This document shows positions 23,526 through 57,235 of a DNA stretch of 64,000 nt, one piece after another (the stretch's first letter is position 1; the number at the start of each line of letters is the position of its first letter). The position numbers and the translations under genes are program-made. The notes under the pieces are model-generated. The model did no database searches. It was not told the origin of the DNA and worked only from the letters and a program-made list of their open reading frames with translations. Origin of the DNA: Siderastrea radians (Eukaryota > Cnidaria > Anthozoa > Scleractinia > Rhizangiidae); assembly GCA_964017195.1 (NCBI GenBank), contig OZ024898.1:4442482-4506481 (forward strand). Direction: 5' to 3'.

Positions 23526-25107
23526 TACCTTATTCTTGTTAATTTTAGCGTGTACTTAATTTCGCGATTTTCGCGTTTTGGAAAAAATTGCGAAACTTAA
23601 TACTTGCGAAAAAAGAGAGTGCGATTAAACACGCGAAATTTAGTACCATATTATTAAAGAAAACAATCCATGAATTTTAAGGTGGTCTTATACTCAAAAA
23701 AGGTGATGTTAGGTTGTAAAAGTCACTTTTTCTTAAATGGCAAAGTTGTAAACTTTAAATACTTGGGAATGCTGTCTTGAAATAATCTCACTCGATTTCC
23801 AGCATTAAAGCAGCGAGATTTAAGAAATCTAATCAGCAGTATGCGACTTTTTCCATAGCAACGGCCATAGCAACAATTGCTCACATTTATTAAATGCTCA
23901 CAAACAAGCCTCAATAAGAACACCCCCCCCCCGTCTCTCCGTAAAATGACATCAGTTACTACTGTGGAGAAACACCTGACTGGTCCTGACTGAGGAGAGA
24001 GTTCTGAGGTCCGAGTTTTAACCGACAAAACATGACCCAAATCTTACAGAAACGATGGTTTTTGCATCAAATTACCGTTCAGCTTGTATTTTAGTGTGGC
24101 AACTTGAATTTGACAATAGTTGTAGGATAATGAGCAACGGATAAGCTGTCTAGAATCCGTTCCCTTATCTTTAAGACTGTTTTTCTCCAATAAAAGAATT
24201 TCTCGACGTGAATGAACTTTTGAGCACGATATCTCCGGAGCATTGTAACCTAGTGTTCTGAAATTTTCAGCAAGATTAAAGGACTTAATTTCCTAGGTCG
24301 TAAACCTAAAAATGCTCACGATCTTGAACTGCTTCTCAGTAAGTGAATCCTTGCCCTCTCTTTTATTTCCTTCTACCTTACTTTCCGGAAAAAAGAATAA
24401 AAATAAATTCGAAAGAGGCCAAGCTGCTTAATTTTCGAGATCAGTTAGCCCCTGAAGAATTCATCTGTGGACAGATTTAAGTTGATTTCATACTTATCCA
24501 ACCGTGTATTAGTTAGATATCGTGCTTACAATGAACCCCCTATGTTTTTACTGAGAGGGCTGGTTAATCATTAACTATTATGTGATGTGACCTGAAAAGA
24601 CTCAGTTTGAAGTCAGGGCGTGAATCCCTATAAAATGATGGTAAAAGTCTCCCGCAAAGTTCTTTTCTAAAGAAATTCACTTTTTGGGTATAAGACCACC
24701 TTAAATGTTGTGAGCCACGGGTTTTCTGGCAATTGTGTTGAATTAACACTGTTACTTTTTGTCCTTGAAAATTTATCTTTCTGGTATTGTTTTCGGCTAG
24801 CACTCTTCCTCCGATTCACTGTCGACCCGGGCGTTTTAATGTTTTTTGTTATGTTTTTGCAATTCCCGGAAGCTAGTACCTCCAAAGAGTAATTTCTTCT
24901 CATTCTGTCTACTGCGAAAATGCCCTTTTGTGAAAAAACGGGGCCCTCAGACCAGGGATTAGGGGACTAAAGCAATGGTAAAACTGCGAAATTAAATACA
25001 CTTTTGTTTACTTTTTTTCCCGGAATCACGAAAATTAATACTCACGAAATACGGCTCCCGAATATTCGCAAAAATTAAGTATGCCCGCAAATTAGTAAGA
25101 ATACGGT
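23526..25107. mobile_element. Outer inverted-repeat element with a second element nested in it
   Basis: The left end (accttattcttgttaatttt, then gtacttaatttcgcg) matches in reverse complement the right end (ttaagtatgcccgcaaatta, then gtaagaatacgg). The family with cgcgaaa-type interior recurs nearby at 25141. Confidence 0.6.
23677..24704. mobile_element. Inverted-repeat element bounded by TTAA
   Basis: ttaaggtggtcttatactca at 23677 is mirrored by gggtataagaccaccttaa ending at 24704. TTAA at both edges fits insertion at a TTAA site. It lies wholly inside 23526-25107. Confidence 0.65.
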
Positions 25108-25140
25108 TAAACTCGCGTGTGCACCTCGTTTGACAAGTTA

Positions 25141-26023
25141 CCATGTGGCACTAAATTTTTGCGGGTTCTAATCTTTGCGGGTCTTTTCGCGATCCGCAAA
25201 AATAAGTTCCCACAAAATAAAATTACCGCAAACATTTTTTAAGCAAAAATTAACTCCACTATAGAATATATATACAAGAATACCTCTGTTGAAGGAGAAA
25301 ATGCCGTAGATAGCTCGGTGGAGAATACATCAAGTGGTACCCTATAGCTAGTTATTATCGATCCATTGGAGTGTAGAGTGACACTGATTAAGACGGATTC
25401 CGCTCAACGTTCGAGCAATAAGTGCAAAAAGTATTTACCAAAAAACTACTCATAGCACGGTAGCATTTTAAATGCTATTTGAAACATCTCACTCTAGTTC
25501 ACTTGCCCAAGTGACCCCGCGATGAAATTCTCAAGTATTCTCAAGAAAATTAATTTCAAATCTCGTAAAAGTATGCTAAAAACGGGCGCCATTTTGTTTT
25601 GAACTGACATGAAGCGTCTTTTTAATTGAAATATGGATAACTTCAAATCCAATTTTCTCTCGCGGGGTCAGCTTGGGAGCAAAAGTAACGATAAGTTCTT
25701 CTTATCTGTTCTCAAAATGTGACAGTGCTGCAAGTATTTTTTTGGTAACTTAATTTTTGCACTTACTGCTCGAACGTTGAGCGGAAATCGTCTTAATCTG
25801 TCTTACATTCCCACGTTGTTTTATCTGCATTCCGATTGCACGTACTCAAATAAAAAACGAATATGTTATCAGTTCCATTTGAACGCAACTTTCAGAAAAT
25901 CGCAAAAATTTATTCCCAACAAGAAAAACCAGTCTCTTCTAATCGCAAAAATTAGTTCCCGCAAAACACAAAAAATCGCCTATCCGCAAAATTAAACTCC
26001 CGCAAAAATTTAGTGCCACACGG
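25141..26023. mobile_element. Inverted-repeat element flanked by TA, upstream of STAM
   Basis: ccatgtggcactaaattttt with gcggg at the left is mirrored at the right (to 26023), and TA flanks both sides. The interior holds another inverted pair, 25386-25470 and 25725-25799 (gctcaacgttcgagcaataa and its complement). It ends about 190 bases before the STAM ATG. Confidence 0.7.
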
Positions 26024-26213
26024 TATCGGGAAAGGGACCTGTGGTTCGTTGAGCAGACGTTTCTCTTGGTCAGTGGAGACGCGCAAAACTAAGGCCGCAA
26101 TGACATCATGGTCAATAATATTTGTGAATGCTGTACATTGCGAAGTTTTATCGCGAATTTAGGAGAACCTTTCTGCTTGATTTTATGTTAGAAAAAATTA
26201 CTCTAGGTCTATA

Positions 26214-47704
<21,491 letters not shown>

Positions 47705-48363
47705 TAGTCACGGCAAGCGCAGTGATGTCTCCAGACTTATTAATGATTAGTGTTTTAAGATTTTGCTGCTTTAAAAGCAAGATATACATATTTTCGTCTC
47801 ATTCTTCAAGACGAAGGAAGACAGCCCGCTCAAAATAGTCATGAACAAACAGAAGAATCTTGATCAGAACTGTTTCATTAAATTGCCAGTCAATGGGTTT
47901 ATCTCTGTTGGGTGGTAACTCAGTAGAAAAGAGAGAGGAAACCCGGTGGTTTTGAGGGGAGGGGTGGAGGAACCATTTGTGAGATTTTATCAATCGGTAG
48001 AAATACGAAAAAATTCGCAATGTTGTGCAACGTTAGCAAGGGAAGGGGGGGGGGGGGTGGGAAGATGACACTCCTTTGCCCCTCGGCAACCTCAGAGGTC
48101 AATGAGATGTATGTATAAAATGAAGAAGTCGATAAGGTAATTGCCCATTTTACACAGATAAGGTGCTACTGAAAATTTCACTGTATACACCTTATTGAAA
48201 AACGGGTAAAAAGCGTAAATCATGGACAGTATTACTCTGTGGTATCCTGGGAAGCAGAAACTCGTTTCCTTTCTCAGATTCAACGCATACTATGTGTTAC
48301 AACAACAAAACAAGGCAAAATCTACTGTAAAAACTTTCTGGGAACAAATGTATCTTGAATATC

Positions 48364-48369
48364 AATAAA
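48364..48369 (+). promoter_or_regulatory. Candidate polyadenylation signal of STAM
   Basis: AATAAA occurs 660 bases after the STAM stop. Further hexamers occur near 48766 and 48970, so the true 3' end is uncertain. Confidence 0.35.
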
Positions 48370-49359
48370 CGGAACAGAGTACCGAGCATACTACCGCTCT
48401 CTCCGAAGAGAAGACGTCCTTTGTGTCGCATTGTTCATGATTTATAGTATTTTTAACCCAACCAGGTTTTTTTTCATTCAGGTGTATCAACATAAAGTAA
48501 TTATAAATATGAAGCTATCGGGATTTGTATTTCTGATGTAATGTATACGGTGATTGGTCTTAGATGTAAGTACATGTATAATGTAATAATCTCGTAACAG
48601 CCAAAATGTCTCTAGCCTCTTTATCAGGGTGAGGCCTGGTGTAAAGCCTTTCATATGAAAACGAATTTTCAGTCACGTGCAAATAAAATTCATTTTCGTA
48701 TGAGTGGTCCGTTTGAAGCAACTCGGAAATGATCTGTTGTACGAAGTAAAGTATGCAGTTTATAATAAATGGAATCTCAGTTTTGTTTTGTTTCATCAAG
48801 TTATTAAAATCTATACTATACATTGACGAGTTTGTACATGTAAGAAGTTATTTTTTCCGTAATTAGCAGACAACAGAACTCGCTCCGACGACTGAGACCG
48901 ATTGTTCATATTTGTACAAAACTTTCTCATGCACGCCGTGAGAAATACGACATATTTCTTGGAGGTATTATAAATAAAGTAGTAATTACTGATGCTTTTA
49001 GCCAGAGGTATCGAATCGATCGATGACTCCAATGAGTAATCATTGATTATTGCCGACAGTCAATGAGTAATCATGACTAATTGAAGACAAACAGGAAAGC
49101 TCCAGGGGCATTGGACACTGCCGTTGTTCTCCCTCCCCTCAGGATGCAAAATACAATCCTTAATTTTAAAGATACCCAGAAAGTTTGCGGGTGGCTTACA
49201 TTTAAGTCGCAACCCTTACCCCCTTGTTGTCCCAAGTCATAAATGATTGACGGTTGATCATGACTGTTTTTATTTTTATTAATTTTTTAAATTGATTAAC
49301 TGTTCACTCCCCATTATTGAAAAAGCTTGTTGGGTCGGTCGGATGAAAAAAAGTCACTC

Positions 49360-50007
49360 ACACTCAGGACCCAGAGTGCCCAAAGTGGCACACGGGGCTT
49401 CCGTAAGGGTCCTCCACTGCTGGGACCGGAGGAGGAGGGGCAGGGGGGGGGGGGCTGATTCGGACCCCACCTCTAAACGCCCAGAATATTGAAGCTATGA
49501 CAACGAAACTTGGAGGGCAGATTGTACGTCTCAAAAGTTTTGCTTTGGGGTCCGCAACATAAACTGATGGCGTCGTATGACGTAATAATTACGTCAGGTC
49601 CTCCAGGGCTAAAACGGGGGTCGTAGTGGAACCGGCATCTTGGTTTTCTTGACTCTTTCAGAACCTTTGAAAATTGCCAAAATTGACCAAAAACTAACCG
49701 AAATCAATAAAAGATCACGAAAATGATATAAAAATGTAAAACTTACTTCAGAAAAGTTACAATTTTTCATTGAAAAGGTGGAAATTCGCTGATTATAAAA
49801 AGAGCTCTTCAAAAAGTGGTTGCCATGGTAACATCAAACTTGCTGGACTAGCACCTGCTATGATGCCAAACTGTTGCCAGATAAATTTTAGGAAAAGTCA
49901 CCAAGTTTGAAGGTTAAGCTGGCTTATTAAAAAAGTTATAAACGTCCAAAGTCAGTGCGGGCACAATCGCCCCCCCTCCCCCCCCCCCCTACCCGGTCTG
50001 AATAGGG
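49360..50007. mobile_element. Dispersed repeat with GGTTGCCATGGTAAC, copy 1
   Basis: gcatcttggttttcttga, aattgaccaaaaac, tgatttttcattgaaaaggtgg-like and gtggttgccatggtaac occur in the same order at 59190-59640. The right end (gaatagggTTAA) matches the TTAA-flanked element at 42262. Confidence 0.7.
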
Positions 50008-50901
50008 TTAACGTTGGTTCATACTTCATTCGGATAATTGAAACCGCTTCATCTTCTTATCAAAGATAAATTGCCTTGTAGATTGCTTAATTGACAAGGG
50101 AATGTTGTGACAATTTTCGATGTGAACAAGTTTAATATTTATGGCAAAATACGCCGTGTCTAGGTGCCCGACAGCCGGGTACGGTTCTTTCAAGACTGAA
50201 TGCTCGACAGTCCGAAACTTTTGAAGAATTTAGAAGAATTTAGGCTTATTCAAACTCGACGGAAGTATTTGATATTTGTTTAGATTTCTCATTCGACTCA
50301 GAAAAGTATTTTGGTTTTGTAAAACGAAATTTCCATGGCCTCGACACTTGATTAATCTCACCAGTCCTAAACTGTCCCAGAATGTTGAAAGAACTTCTTA
50401 TTCAAACCTAAAAAATAAATAACACTTCTTTTTTTAAATATTTGCGAATTTCTTGGAAGTAACCTTCCAAAAAAGGTCATAGCCAGAATCTCATGGAGAG
50501 TTAAATTAGTACAAATATTGAGAACTAGGTGACTTTAAAAGGGCTCAATAAATTGAAATTTAGGTATACATTAAATCGATGACAAGTAAACCTGATCACA
50601 GTTTACTCAAAGTAAATGTTTTTGGCTTATGACGCACATGGCAATGAAAATTAAGCAAAATTGAGCAGAGCGTGCGAATTGATCATCGGGTTCCTGCTAA
50701 ACAGCAGCTGAACAAACAGACACCAAGATAGTATTGTTGACTCTCCGAGAAAATCGACCAACTAATGGCTAAAATTAAAGACAATTTAAATTATCTTTTA
50801 CTAGATATATATTTAGTGTTCAGTTTTGCGATGAAATTATAATTAGACTGAAAACTGTTGAAAGAATTTTGCAGGGCTCAGTTGAGATTTCTCTCGTCGC
50901 C

Positions 50902-53302
50902 ATGAAGTCCTGCATACTTTCATTATGGATTCTTTTTGCAGCTACTTCGACAGTAAGTCTAGCTTGATCGTGCTTCTTGATTTCTTGAGTTCATTTCGAT
51001 TTTTATGCATGTCAATTAATCAATAACTAAGCGAACATGGCTGATGTACGAGAGCTAATATGACAAGTTGCAATAAGTTCCATCGTTTTTGAATCAACGA
51101 AACATTTTTTGTCATCGGCCCAATAAACTCTTTTTGAATATCAAGCGCTTTTAACGTACACAAGTGGTCTCTAAGTTCTTCCACAGTTTCAGCCAGATTT
51201 AGTGATATCTGGTAAGCCCTTTTTTTCATACATACTCAGGGACATCAACCCTACATATGCTGGGACGTTAATTATCAGTTGCTTTAAGAAATTTGCCATT
51301 TCTCTGAAGCAAGTAAACTGACGTTCGGTATTTGTAAAGGACACCGAAAACCTGCAAGTTATTTTCCAAGAAAAATGGAAATATTCTTTGCGTGTTTCAG
51401 CTGTAGAAACAGCTGAACAAAAGCACCAAGCCTTGGGTTTCGATGCACAGTTTTTCCGTTTCAAAGATCTACGAAACACCTACATCTATTTTTACAGCTT
51501 TTATTCGTCCTGCATGTCGTGGAATAGCGTGACACTGCATGTAATTGCTGCGGAATATGTAATTAACCTCTTTTTGCGAGAGAAGATGCAGCGTCGCGCT
51601 GCGAGGTTCGTCACTAGAATTAATGAGAGCGACAAAGCATTAGAACGTCTGAAATGGCCCACTTTGCAGTGCAGGCGAGATAACCACGTATACTAGCTCG
51701 TAAAAAGATGTAGCGAAGGACACTGCCCACAGTTCTTTAAGGATAAGTTTACATGTATTTTTAATTGATCTGCACATGGTCGCACGACTACACTTTACCG
51801 CCTAAAAAAAGGCTCGCATCGAAATTGCCAAAAGTTCTTTTTTTTTTTCCCTATGGATAGCAGTTACTTTGCTTCTGAAAGGGCCACGGGCCCTGACGAA
51901 TTTTTTTAAATAAATCGTTCTATCTTACGAATAGCTGGCAAAATGATGTTTTAATTTTTTTTAGGTCGAAACCGAAGCAGATCAGTCAGTGTGCATGCCG
52001 CTTTGCCCAGCAAAAGGCTGTGATGGAGAGGTGAGATCAATAAGCCTTTCTTCTGTATACATATATATTTTTTGACGAACTGCTTTTTTCGCATCTTTTT
52101 CGAATTCACGCACTTTTAAAACCCAAATTACTTGCAACACTAATTCAATGTGTTAGTTTTCAAATCAAATACAACGAGATATTAAATAACCATGCACAAA
52201 TAAACATAAATTATTTCTACAAATGAAAGCTTATTATTTATTTTCTCAAAGTTACGTACGCCATTAGTCATTCCATTCTTTGGTGCAAGAAGTATACTTT
52301 CTTCTGGCGTTTTTATCTGATTGGCCTTCTATGATCTTAATTACAGGCCTTTTGCAGCACACTTACCAAGAAATTTAACAAATGTTGCCCTGCATCACCC
52401 CGATCTTCGAAAGATCATTGTCTGAGTATATATATGGTTGCTATTCAGAGATCATTTGAAGACTTTCGAAAAATTTTAGATATAGGTTTGACCACTTCCG
52501 AAGTTCCCCAAGCGCACTTCGGAATTTGAGCAAGACTTCGAGCATAACCTAAGGTGACCCTAGGAGCACTTCCACCGCCAAGATACTCGCGCGAATAACA
52601 CACTAAGTAAGCCTGCTCGCAGCTAAGGAATAATGTCGGGGCTCAACAATACATGTAATCGCAATTTATTCTCTATTTGTCTGTAAGGGGACGATCAAAA
52701 GCTTCCACATGACGCCTTTATGGCTCGAAGCGCATGCGTCATACATCAACACCGATCGCTCCACGTCCGCTGCTCAAATCACCTTCAATGAGGGCTCAAC
52801 CCAAGACGCTGCTCTTCTGAAGGTGCCATTGATTGCTGCTGGAATCTTAACAGACGCAACACCGCTGTCAGTAGAGATCACGGTCGCACATGACATCAGC
52901 ATTGGAGGACAATCAGCTGTTGACAGCGACATCAAATATGGCGTGTCAGACGGCTCCAAGTTTGTCGGGTTTGAAGCTCCTGATAAAGGGAATTATGGTA
53001 GCCACGCACCTTGTTATGGAACTGAAGGAGTTTCTGGCGCAACGTTGTCCTCCATACGACACGAACCGATAGCCCCAAAACCCAGCGACTCTTTCTACCC
53101 CGGTCAGTATGTCTTCACCCTCAAATTGGATGAACGCTGGGGCTCGTGTTACACTGCTCATGACGCAGGCTTTGTGAGGACCGCTGGCTACCAAAACAGG
53201 CTGACGCTCAGCAAGGGACTCACCCTGGAAGTCTACAAAAGCGATAAAGGAGAAAAAGTTGGGATCAGGTTTATCAAAGTTACTGTCATGAAAGATTCTT
53301 AA
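50902..53302 (+). CDS. Small secreted protein with an unassigned cnidarian-type domain (3 exons, about 243 aa)
   Basis: Exons 50902-50952, 51965-52030 and 52688-53302 join in phase 0. Residues 1-17 (MKSCILSLWILFAATST) are a signal peptide. Residues 18-39 are acidic with three cysteines (VCMPLCPAKGC). The last exon starts right after an AG at 52686-52687 with GTIKSFHMTPLW and encodes 204 residues with no membrane segment. Its landmarks are DIKYGVSDGSKFVGFE, APCYGTEG, YPGQYVFTLKLDERWGSCYT and a Lys-rich beta-like end. From memory this resembles a common uncharacterised anthozoan secreted family; I cannot give a function. The third exon alone has an in-frame ATG at 52709, but that start would lose the signal peptide. 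A possible extra exon at 52347-52529 is listed separately. Confidence 0.75.
51571..51755 (+). pseudogene. Tail fragment of a non-LTR reverse transcriptase
   Basis: The frame reads REKMQRRAARFVTRI, LERLKWPTLQCRRD, a stop, then LVKRCSEGHCPQFF. QRRAARFV followed by LKWP-L--RR is a familiar end of jockey/CR1-like elements. It lies in intron 1 of the 50.9-kb gene. Confidence 0.6.
52347..52529 (+). CDS. Possible alternative Cys-rich terminal exon of the 50.9-kb gene
   Basis: A good acceptor (ttaattacag) is followed by an open frame in the phase left by exon 2. It reads AFCSTL, then KCCPASP, then DHCLS, giving four cysteines including a CC pair, and stops at 52527-52529. No phase-0 donor of good quality is seen before the stop; a GT at 52437 is weak. 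If used it would replace the large last exon and give a short secreted Cys-rich product. It could equally be a chance open frame. No AATAAA follows closely. Confidence 0.3.
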   Translation, partial: AFCSTLTKKFNKCCPASPRSSKDHCLSIYMVAIQRSFEDFRKILDIGLTTSEVPQAHFGI

Positions 53303-53389
53303 ATTCGACAGTTCGTTGGTGTTAGAGAGTAGCCGTGTGAAAAGTGACTTAAATCAGTGCTTAATGGGCTTGATAAAATCAACGATGTC

Positions 53390-53395
53390 AATAAA
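53390..53395 (+). promoter_or_regulatory. Polyadenylation signal of the small secreted gene
   Basis: AATAAA lies 88 bases after the stop codon at 53300-53302 and is the first such hexamer after it. Confidence 0.6.
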
Positions 53396-56300
53396 GAGTT
53401 AGTTACATCCGCATGTGTACGGTTTATGCTTACCTTTATCAATCTCATGGGAAAATTTCTCATAATACTTATCGCTCACTTTATCACTTACCATGTTAGG
53501 GAATTCTGATGCAGGGAGAAAATGGTACTCAGTGTTCCGGATCTTGGTCTGAAATAGGGTATGGATTTTGACCATTTTGGTCTGAAACTCGGGTAAGGAT
53601 TCTAGGGATTCTGGTCTGGAATTGGATATGGCTTCTAAAAGAAGCTACTTTTTTTTATCAGTATCATCGCTTGAGAAGTACGTTTTTATTAGTTCTTTCA
53701 CTTATTGGTGTGAACTATCTAGAGTGCTGATTAGGGTAGGGAAAATCACACATTTTGGTCTAAAATATGGCAAGGGTTTCAAGAAGTGTGCCGAACACCC
53801 CCAACCAGATTTGCAGGAAATACCCCCACATGGGTACCAGCCCTTTACTGGAATAGGGTCAGATTATCTTCCAGCTAAAAGAGAAGCAAAACATGCAATG
53901 ACTTGCCCGTCAAAAATGTAAAAAATATAAAAAAATCTTCTGGGTACACAAGCACTGAACTATCGAAGAAGACACTGCACGCTGAAGCTAGATTAAAATT
54001 CGTTAGAACGACCATAACTAGATATGAATGAGACGTGTGACATGGAAAAAGAGGCCTATTTTGAAGATGCACAAATCGTGAGGGACTTCAACTACAAATA
54101 GGGATTTGGTGATGTTGAAACGAAGAGTAGAAAAAGGGAAGAATGAGGTAGATGGAAGAGCTAACACCACTTCACTGTTTTAATATACACCACTTTTATT
54201 AACTTACTGCCGTAGATGTGTGGTTTTGACAGAAATTTGGTAGCACTGCATGGCTTGTAAACATTTCCCGTTCATTTGCCAAAATGTTCACTTTACCCTT
54301 TTAGCTAACCCATTGTTGACACCTCGGTCCTTGATAATGCCCTTGACATTGGCAGCCCAATTCTTTGATATAGCATGTTCCAGCTCCATTCTCACAGTCT
54401 GCCGCACTTTCCTTAGCTTCATTGCTGCACGGTAGATTTACTAAAAAAAAAAATGCATGTAAAGTCTTTAGGTCATTGTTACTACTGCATTAAGTTGACC
54501 TAGAGTAACAATGGCTTGGGCGGTTTCAATTTCAGTTCCAACTTTTTTCGTTGTTTTGCTGAAAGCAGCTTATACAACTTCAAACAAACAAAGAAACAAA
54601 GAAACAAACAAAATTAACAAACAGACTGATCAAAGGACTGCGCGTGCGCAACAGGAAGCACTTAGCTCATTCTCGTTCCCAGAGCCTACGATCTGTTCGG
54701 TCAGCGGTGGGATCGTCAGGCTCTGGTATCAGCCATTACCGGCAATCTCGTTCCCAGAGGCTGCATTCCTTTTGGTCAGCACCAAGGATGCAAGACCTCT
54801 GGGATAATCAATGTCAAAATGCTGACGAATCGAAATCTGATTGGCTACTAAAATTTACCGGAAGTCTGCGAGTAAGAAGTTTCAAAACAGGAAACGAAAA
54901 ATGTCTTGCCATGTTTTTGCTGGACGTTTTCGATCACGCCAGAGACGGACAGTGGGAAAGAAATCAGAAAATGGGCGATGCAAACTAACAAAGAATCGAA
55001 ATACAAAGCCGCTTATTATTAGACAAGACGTAAAAAAGGGAACAAGTGTCGGTCGCATGATTAAAACGAAAAGAAAAAGGTGCCAAAACCCTGTAATATG
55101 TTGCAGCGGTTCTTGACAAAGCTGAATGAATACCTGCTTCAGGATAAACGACGGTCGAAGGAGCACAACTTTGGAATAATTCCTCTTATTTCCAGCTCTA
55201 AATTGGGGTTCATGGACACTGATGGCTTGAAACTTGTTCTCAACATTGTCTAAAGCGGATGAAAGTTGGCAGTCTTTCCAGTGCAGTCGTAGAAGTTAAA
55301 ATAAGCGGCTTTGTATAAAAATCCGTTCACTCCGCGGAGCCATGTGCGAGTTTGATGGAACAGAAGACAGAATTTAAGCTTATTTTGTTAAACTGGAACA
55401 GACAACCTCACCGTAGCTGAAAAGTGAATGGTGGATTGGATTCTTGAATTGCGTGGTGCAAAAACTGGTGCAGTGGCTGGACAGAATGACAAAAACAACG
55501 AGAACAGCGATCTCTGTCGTATTTGTCGTATCTGTCGTATTTGTAAGCTTTGAAAGTTTGCAGCTGGCAGGACTGATAAACCTCTTCGAGTGTAGGTAAA
55601 AGGTCTTTCTTTAGTATTAAATTGTTTTCACTCTTAAGTTTGATTGTATGTGTAAGAAATCGTCCATCCTTGATTGTGATAGATTTTTAATGTTTCTAGC
55701 TGTACTAAAAAGTGGCTGTTCAGTTTTCCTTGATTCATTGAGTTGAATGACTTATAGACCTGTGATATTCGTCAATAAATTGTACCTAAGTCATTTTTTT
55801 GTGTTTATTCTATGTAATGTTTTAGTAGTTCGGCATACGAGCTTTCCGTACAAAACCTATACCGTTGTAAAATATTTACCGTCGTAGTGGTGGAGAAAAC
55901 ACAACACCAGCACAGTCGAAAGGCGAACATGACACAACGCCAGCTCGGGTACGTTTCACAAATAAATGACCGCTCTACTTTGTCCAAGACCGTTTAATAG
56001 CATCAGTACAGTTGATTTGCTCTGTGTCTTCCTTATTAAATAAATAGTCGTACTCTGTAACGCGTGTATGCCGCGCGCTAAAAACAAGGTCAAGTTTTTT
56101 TAAAGGTTGATTTCTTGCTCAATTAGACTTTTCAAATTAGTAAGCCTACAAAACACAAAAAGGTCCTACACACTATTCGACTGCTAAATGAACCCCGTCA
56201 GCATGACTATCGTTTTTTTTTTCACTGACAGATGACGCTGAAACTTTGTTCATTTTGTTAAGGGCCGTAAGATGTGAAATAAAATTTGCGGCGGCACTTC

Positions 56301-56900
56301 AAACTCTTCGACAATGGCTACGTTTTCAGTACCCTTGAAAACTTTCATGTTTGATATTTGTTCGTCCATCAAAAAGTTTAATGAGGATACGACTACAATA
56401 AAAGAGTTAATTTTCTCTTTACTACTTTTGCTAAAAAAACATACACACTCATTCAGTCACAAACGCGTGGAGGTAGCCAGTCACTGAGAGATCTTCCATA
56501 TTCAGCTGGCAGTACACAAATGGTATCCTTACCCTCAACAACAACAGTCTTCAGCGCCTCATATTGGCGTTCTTTTCATTAGAGGTCCGGTCTCTTTTCT
56601 GAATTAAATTTTCTAAATCGGTGCGGCCATCTTCGCGAGTGAGAATTATTTTCATTTTCACGCGGGTCTCGCGTGAATGTCAAAGGCGCCAAAAACAAGG
56701 GGAAGTCCTAATATTTCGCGCCTTTTTTGTCTTTACACGACTCATAACGCATGCTCAGTTCAAAATCTGCCGCACATGCGCTTTAAAAAACCGGAAGCCT
56801 AAAAAGTGGCATCCAGTTTTTGATTATCCCAGATTCCGTGGCATTTCGATCCCGCTGACCGTAAATACGCGCGGGCTCTGGGGACGAGATTGCCATTACC

Positions 56901-56925
56901 GGATGTCGTGAAATTCACGACATCC
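56901..56925. repeat. 25-bp palindrome
   Basis: ggatgtcgtgaa and ttcacgacatcc pair around one A, next to a repeat starting gggctctggggacgagattg that is common in this window's surroundings (compare 54720-54790). Confidence 0.85.
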
Positions 56926-57043
56926 AGTAGCGCATGTCTAATTCGTTAAGTTGCTATTGCGCCTGCTTTATTCCCGTCCGTGGAGCTCTGGGCATGACAA
57001 TTCTGACAACAACCGAGAAATTTGAATTCCTATCGATCGAGTC

Positions 57044-57235
57044 ATGGCTAAAAGCTGTTCGGGGCCCTCTAAATCTCCTGCAATTAGCGGAGAACCTGTA
57101 GCTTTAAAAGGAACAAACTTGCGAAGCTGCCTTTCGTGCCGAAGTTGTTCAGAAGAACGATTGTCCTCGCATTTTGCTCACGGGTTTGGATTTGTATCTT
57201 GCCTGAATAAAGGTATTGTATTTGCGTTATACTGA
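57044..57235 (+). CDS. Possible first coding exon or spurious small ORF
   Basis: An ATG in fair context (GTCATGG) opens 63 residues starting MAKSCSGPSKSPAIS, with CLSCRSCSEE in the middle. The region around it (56620-57190) is richer in CpG than its surroundings, as at a promoter. A possible donor (AAAGgtattg) lies near 57213. I found no downstream exon that clearly continues it, and the product is not recognised. Confidence 0.25.
   Translation: MAKSCSGPSKSPAISGEPVALKGTNLRSCLSCRSCSEERLSSHFAHGFGFVSCLNKGIVFALY

Larger units (their letters stand above)
20645..26213. other. Intergenic region between the FN2/EGF gene and STAM
   Basis: It holds the tandem repeat and nested elements listed separately. 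The stretch 20650-22490 shows nothing recognisable except a short relative of the 49-kb repeat near 21480-21620. The STAM promoter should lie within about 26024-26213, between the TA-flanked element and the ATG; no clear TATA box is seen. Confidence 0.6.
47705..50901. other. STAM 3' region and intergenic space
   Basis: It includes the STAM 3' UTR, a G run near 48043-48058, tgagtaatcatt repeats near 49032-49072 and the repeat copy at 49360. A gatatatattta block at 50803-50814, about 90 bases ahead of the next ATG, is a possible TATA element. Confidence 0.5.

Noticed and set aside
52700..52708. Start of the 50.9-kb gene at the in-frame ATG 52709
   Set aside because: An upstream signal-peptide exon and a linker exon join in phase at 52688, giving a better secreted product.
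54511..55166. Overlapping open frames on both strands near 54.5-55.2 kb
   Set aside because: They cross repeated ctcgttcccagag sequence and have basic, low-complexity products without domains.
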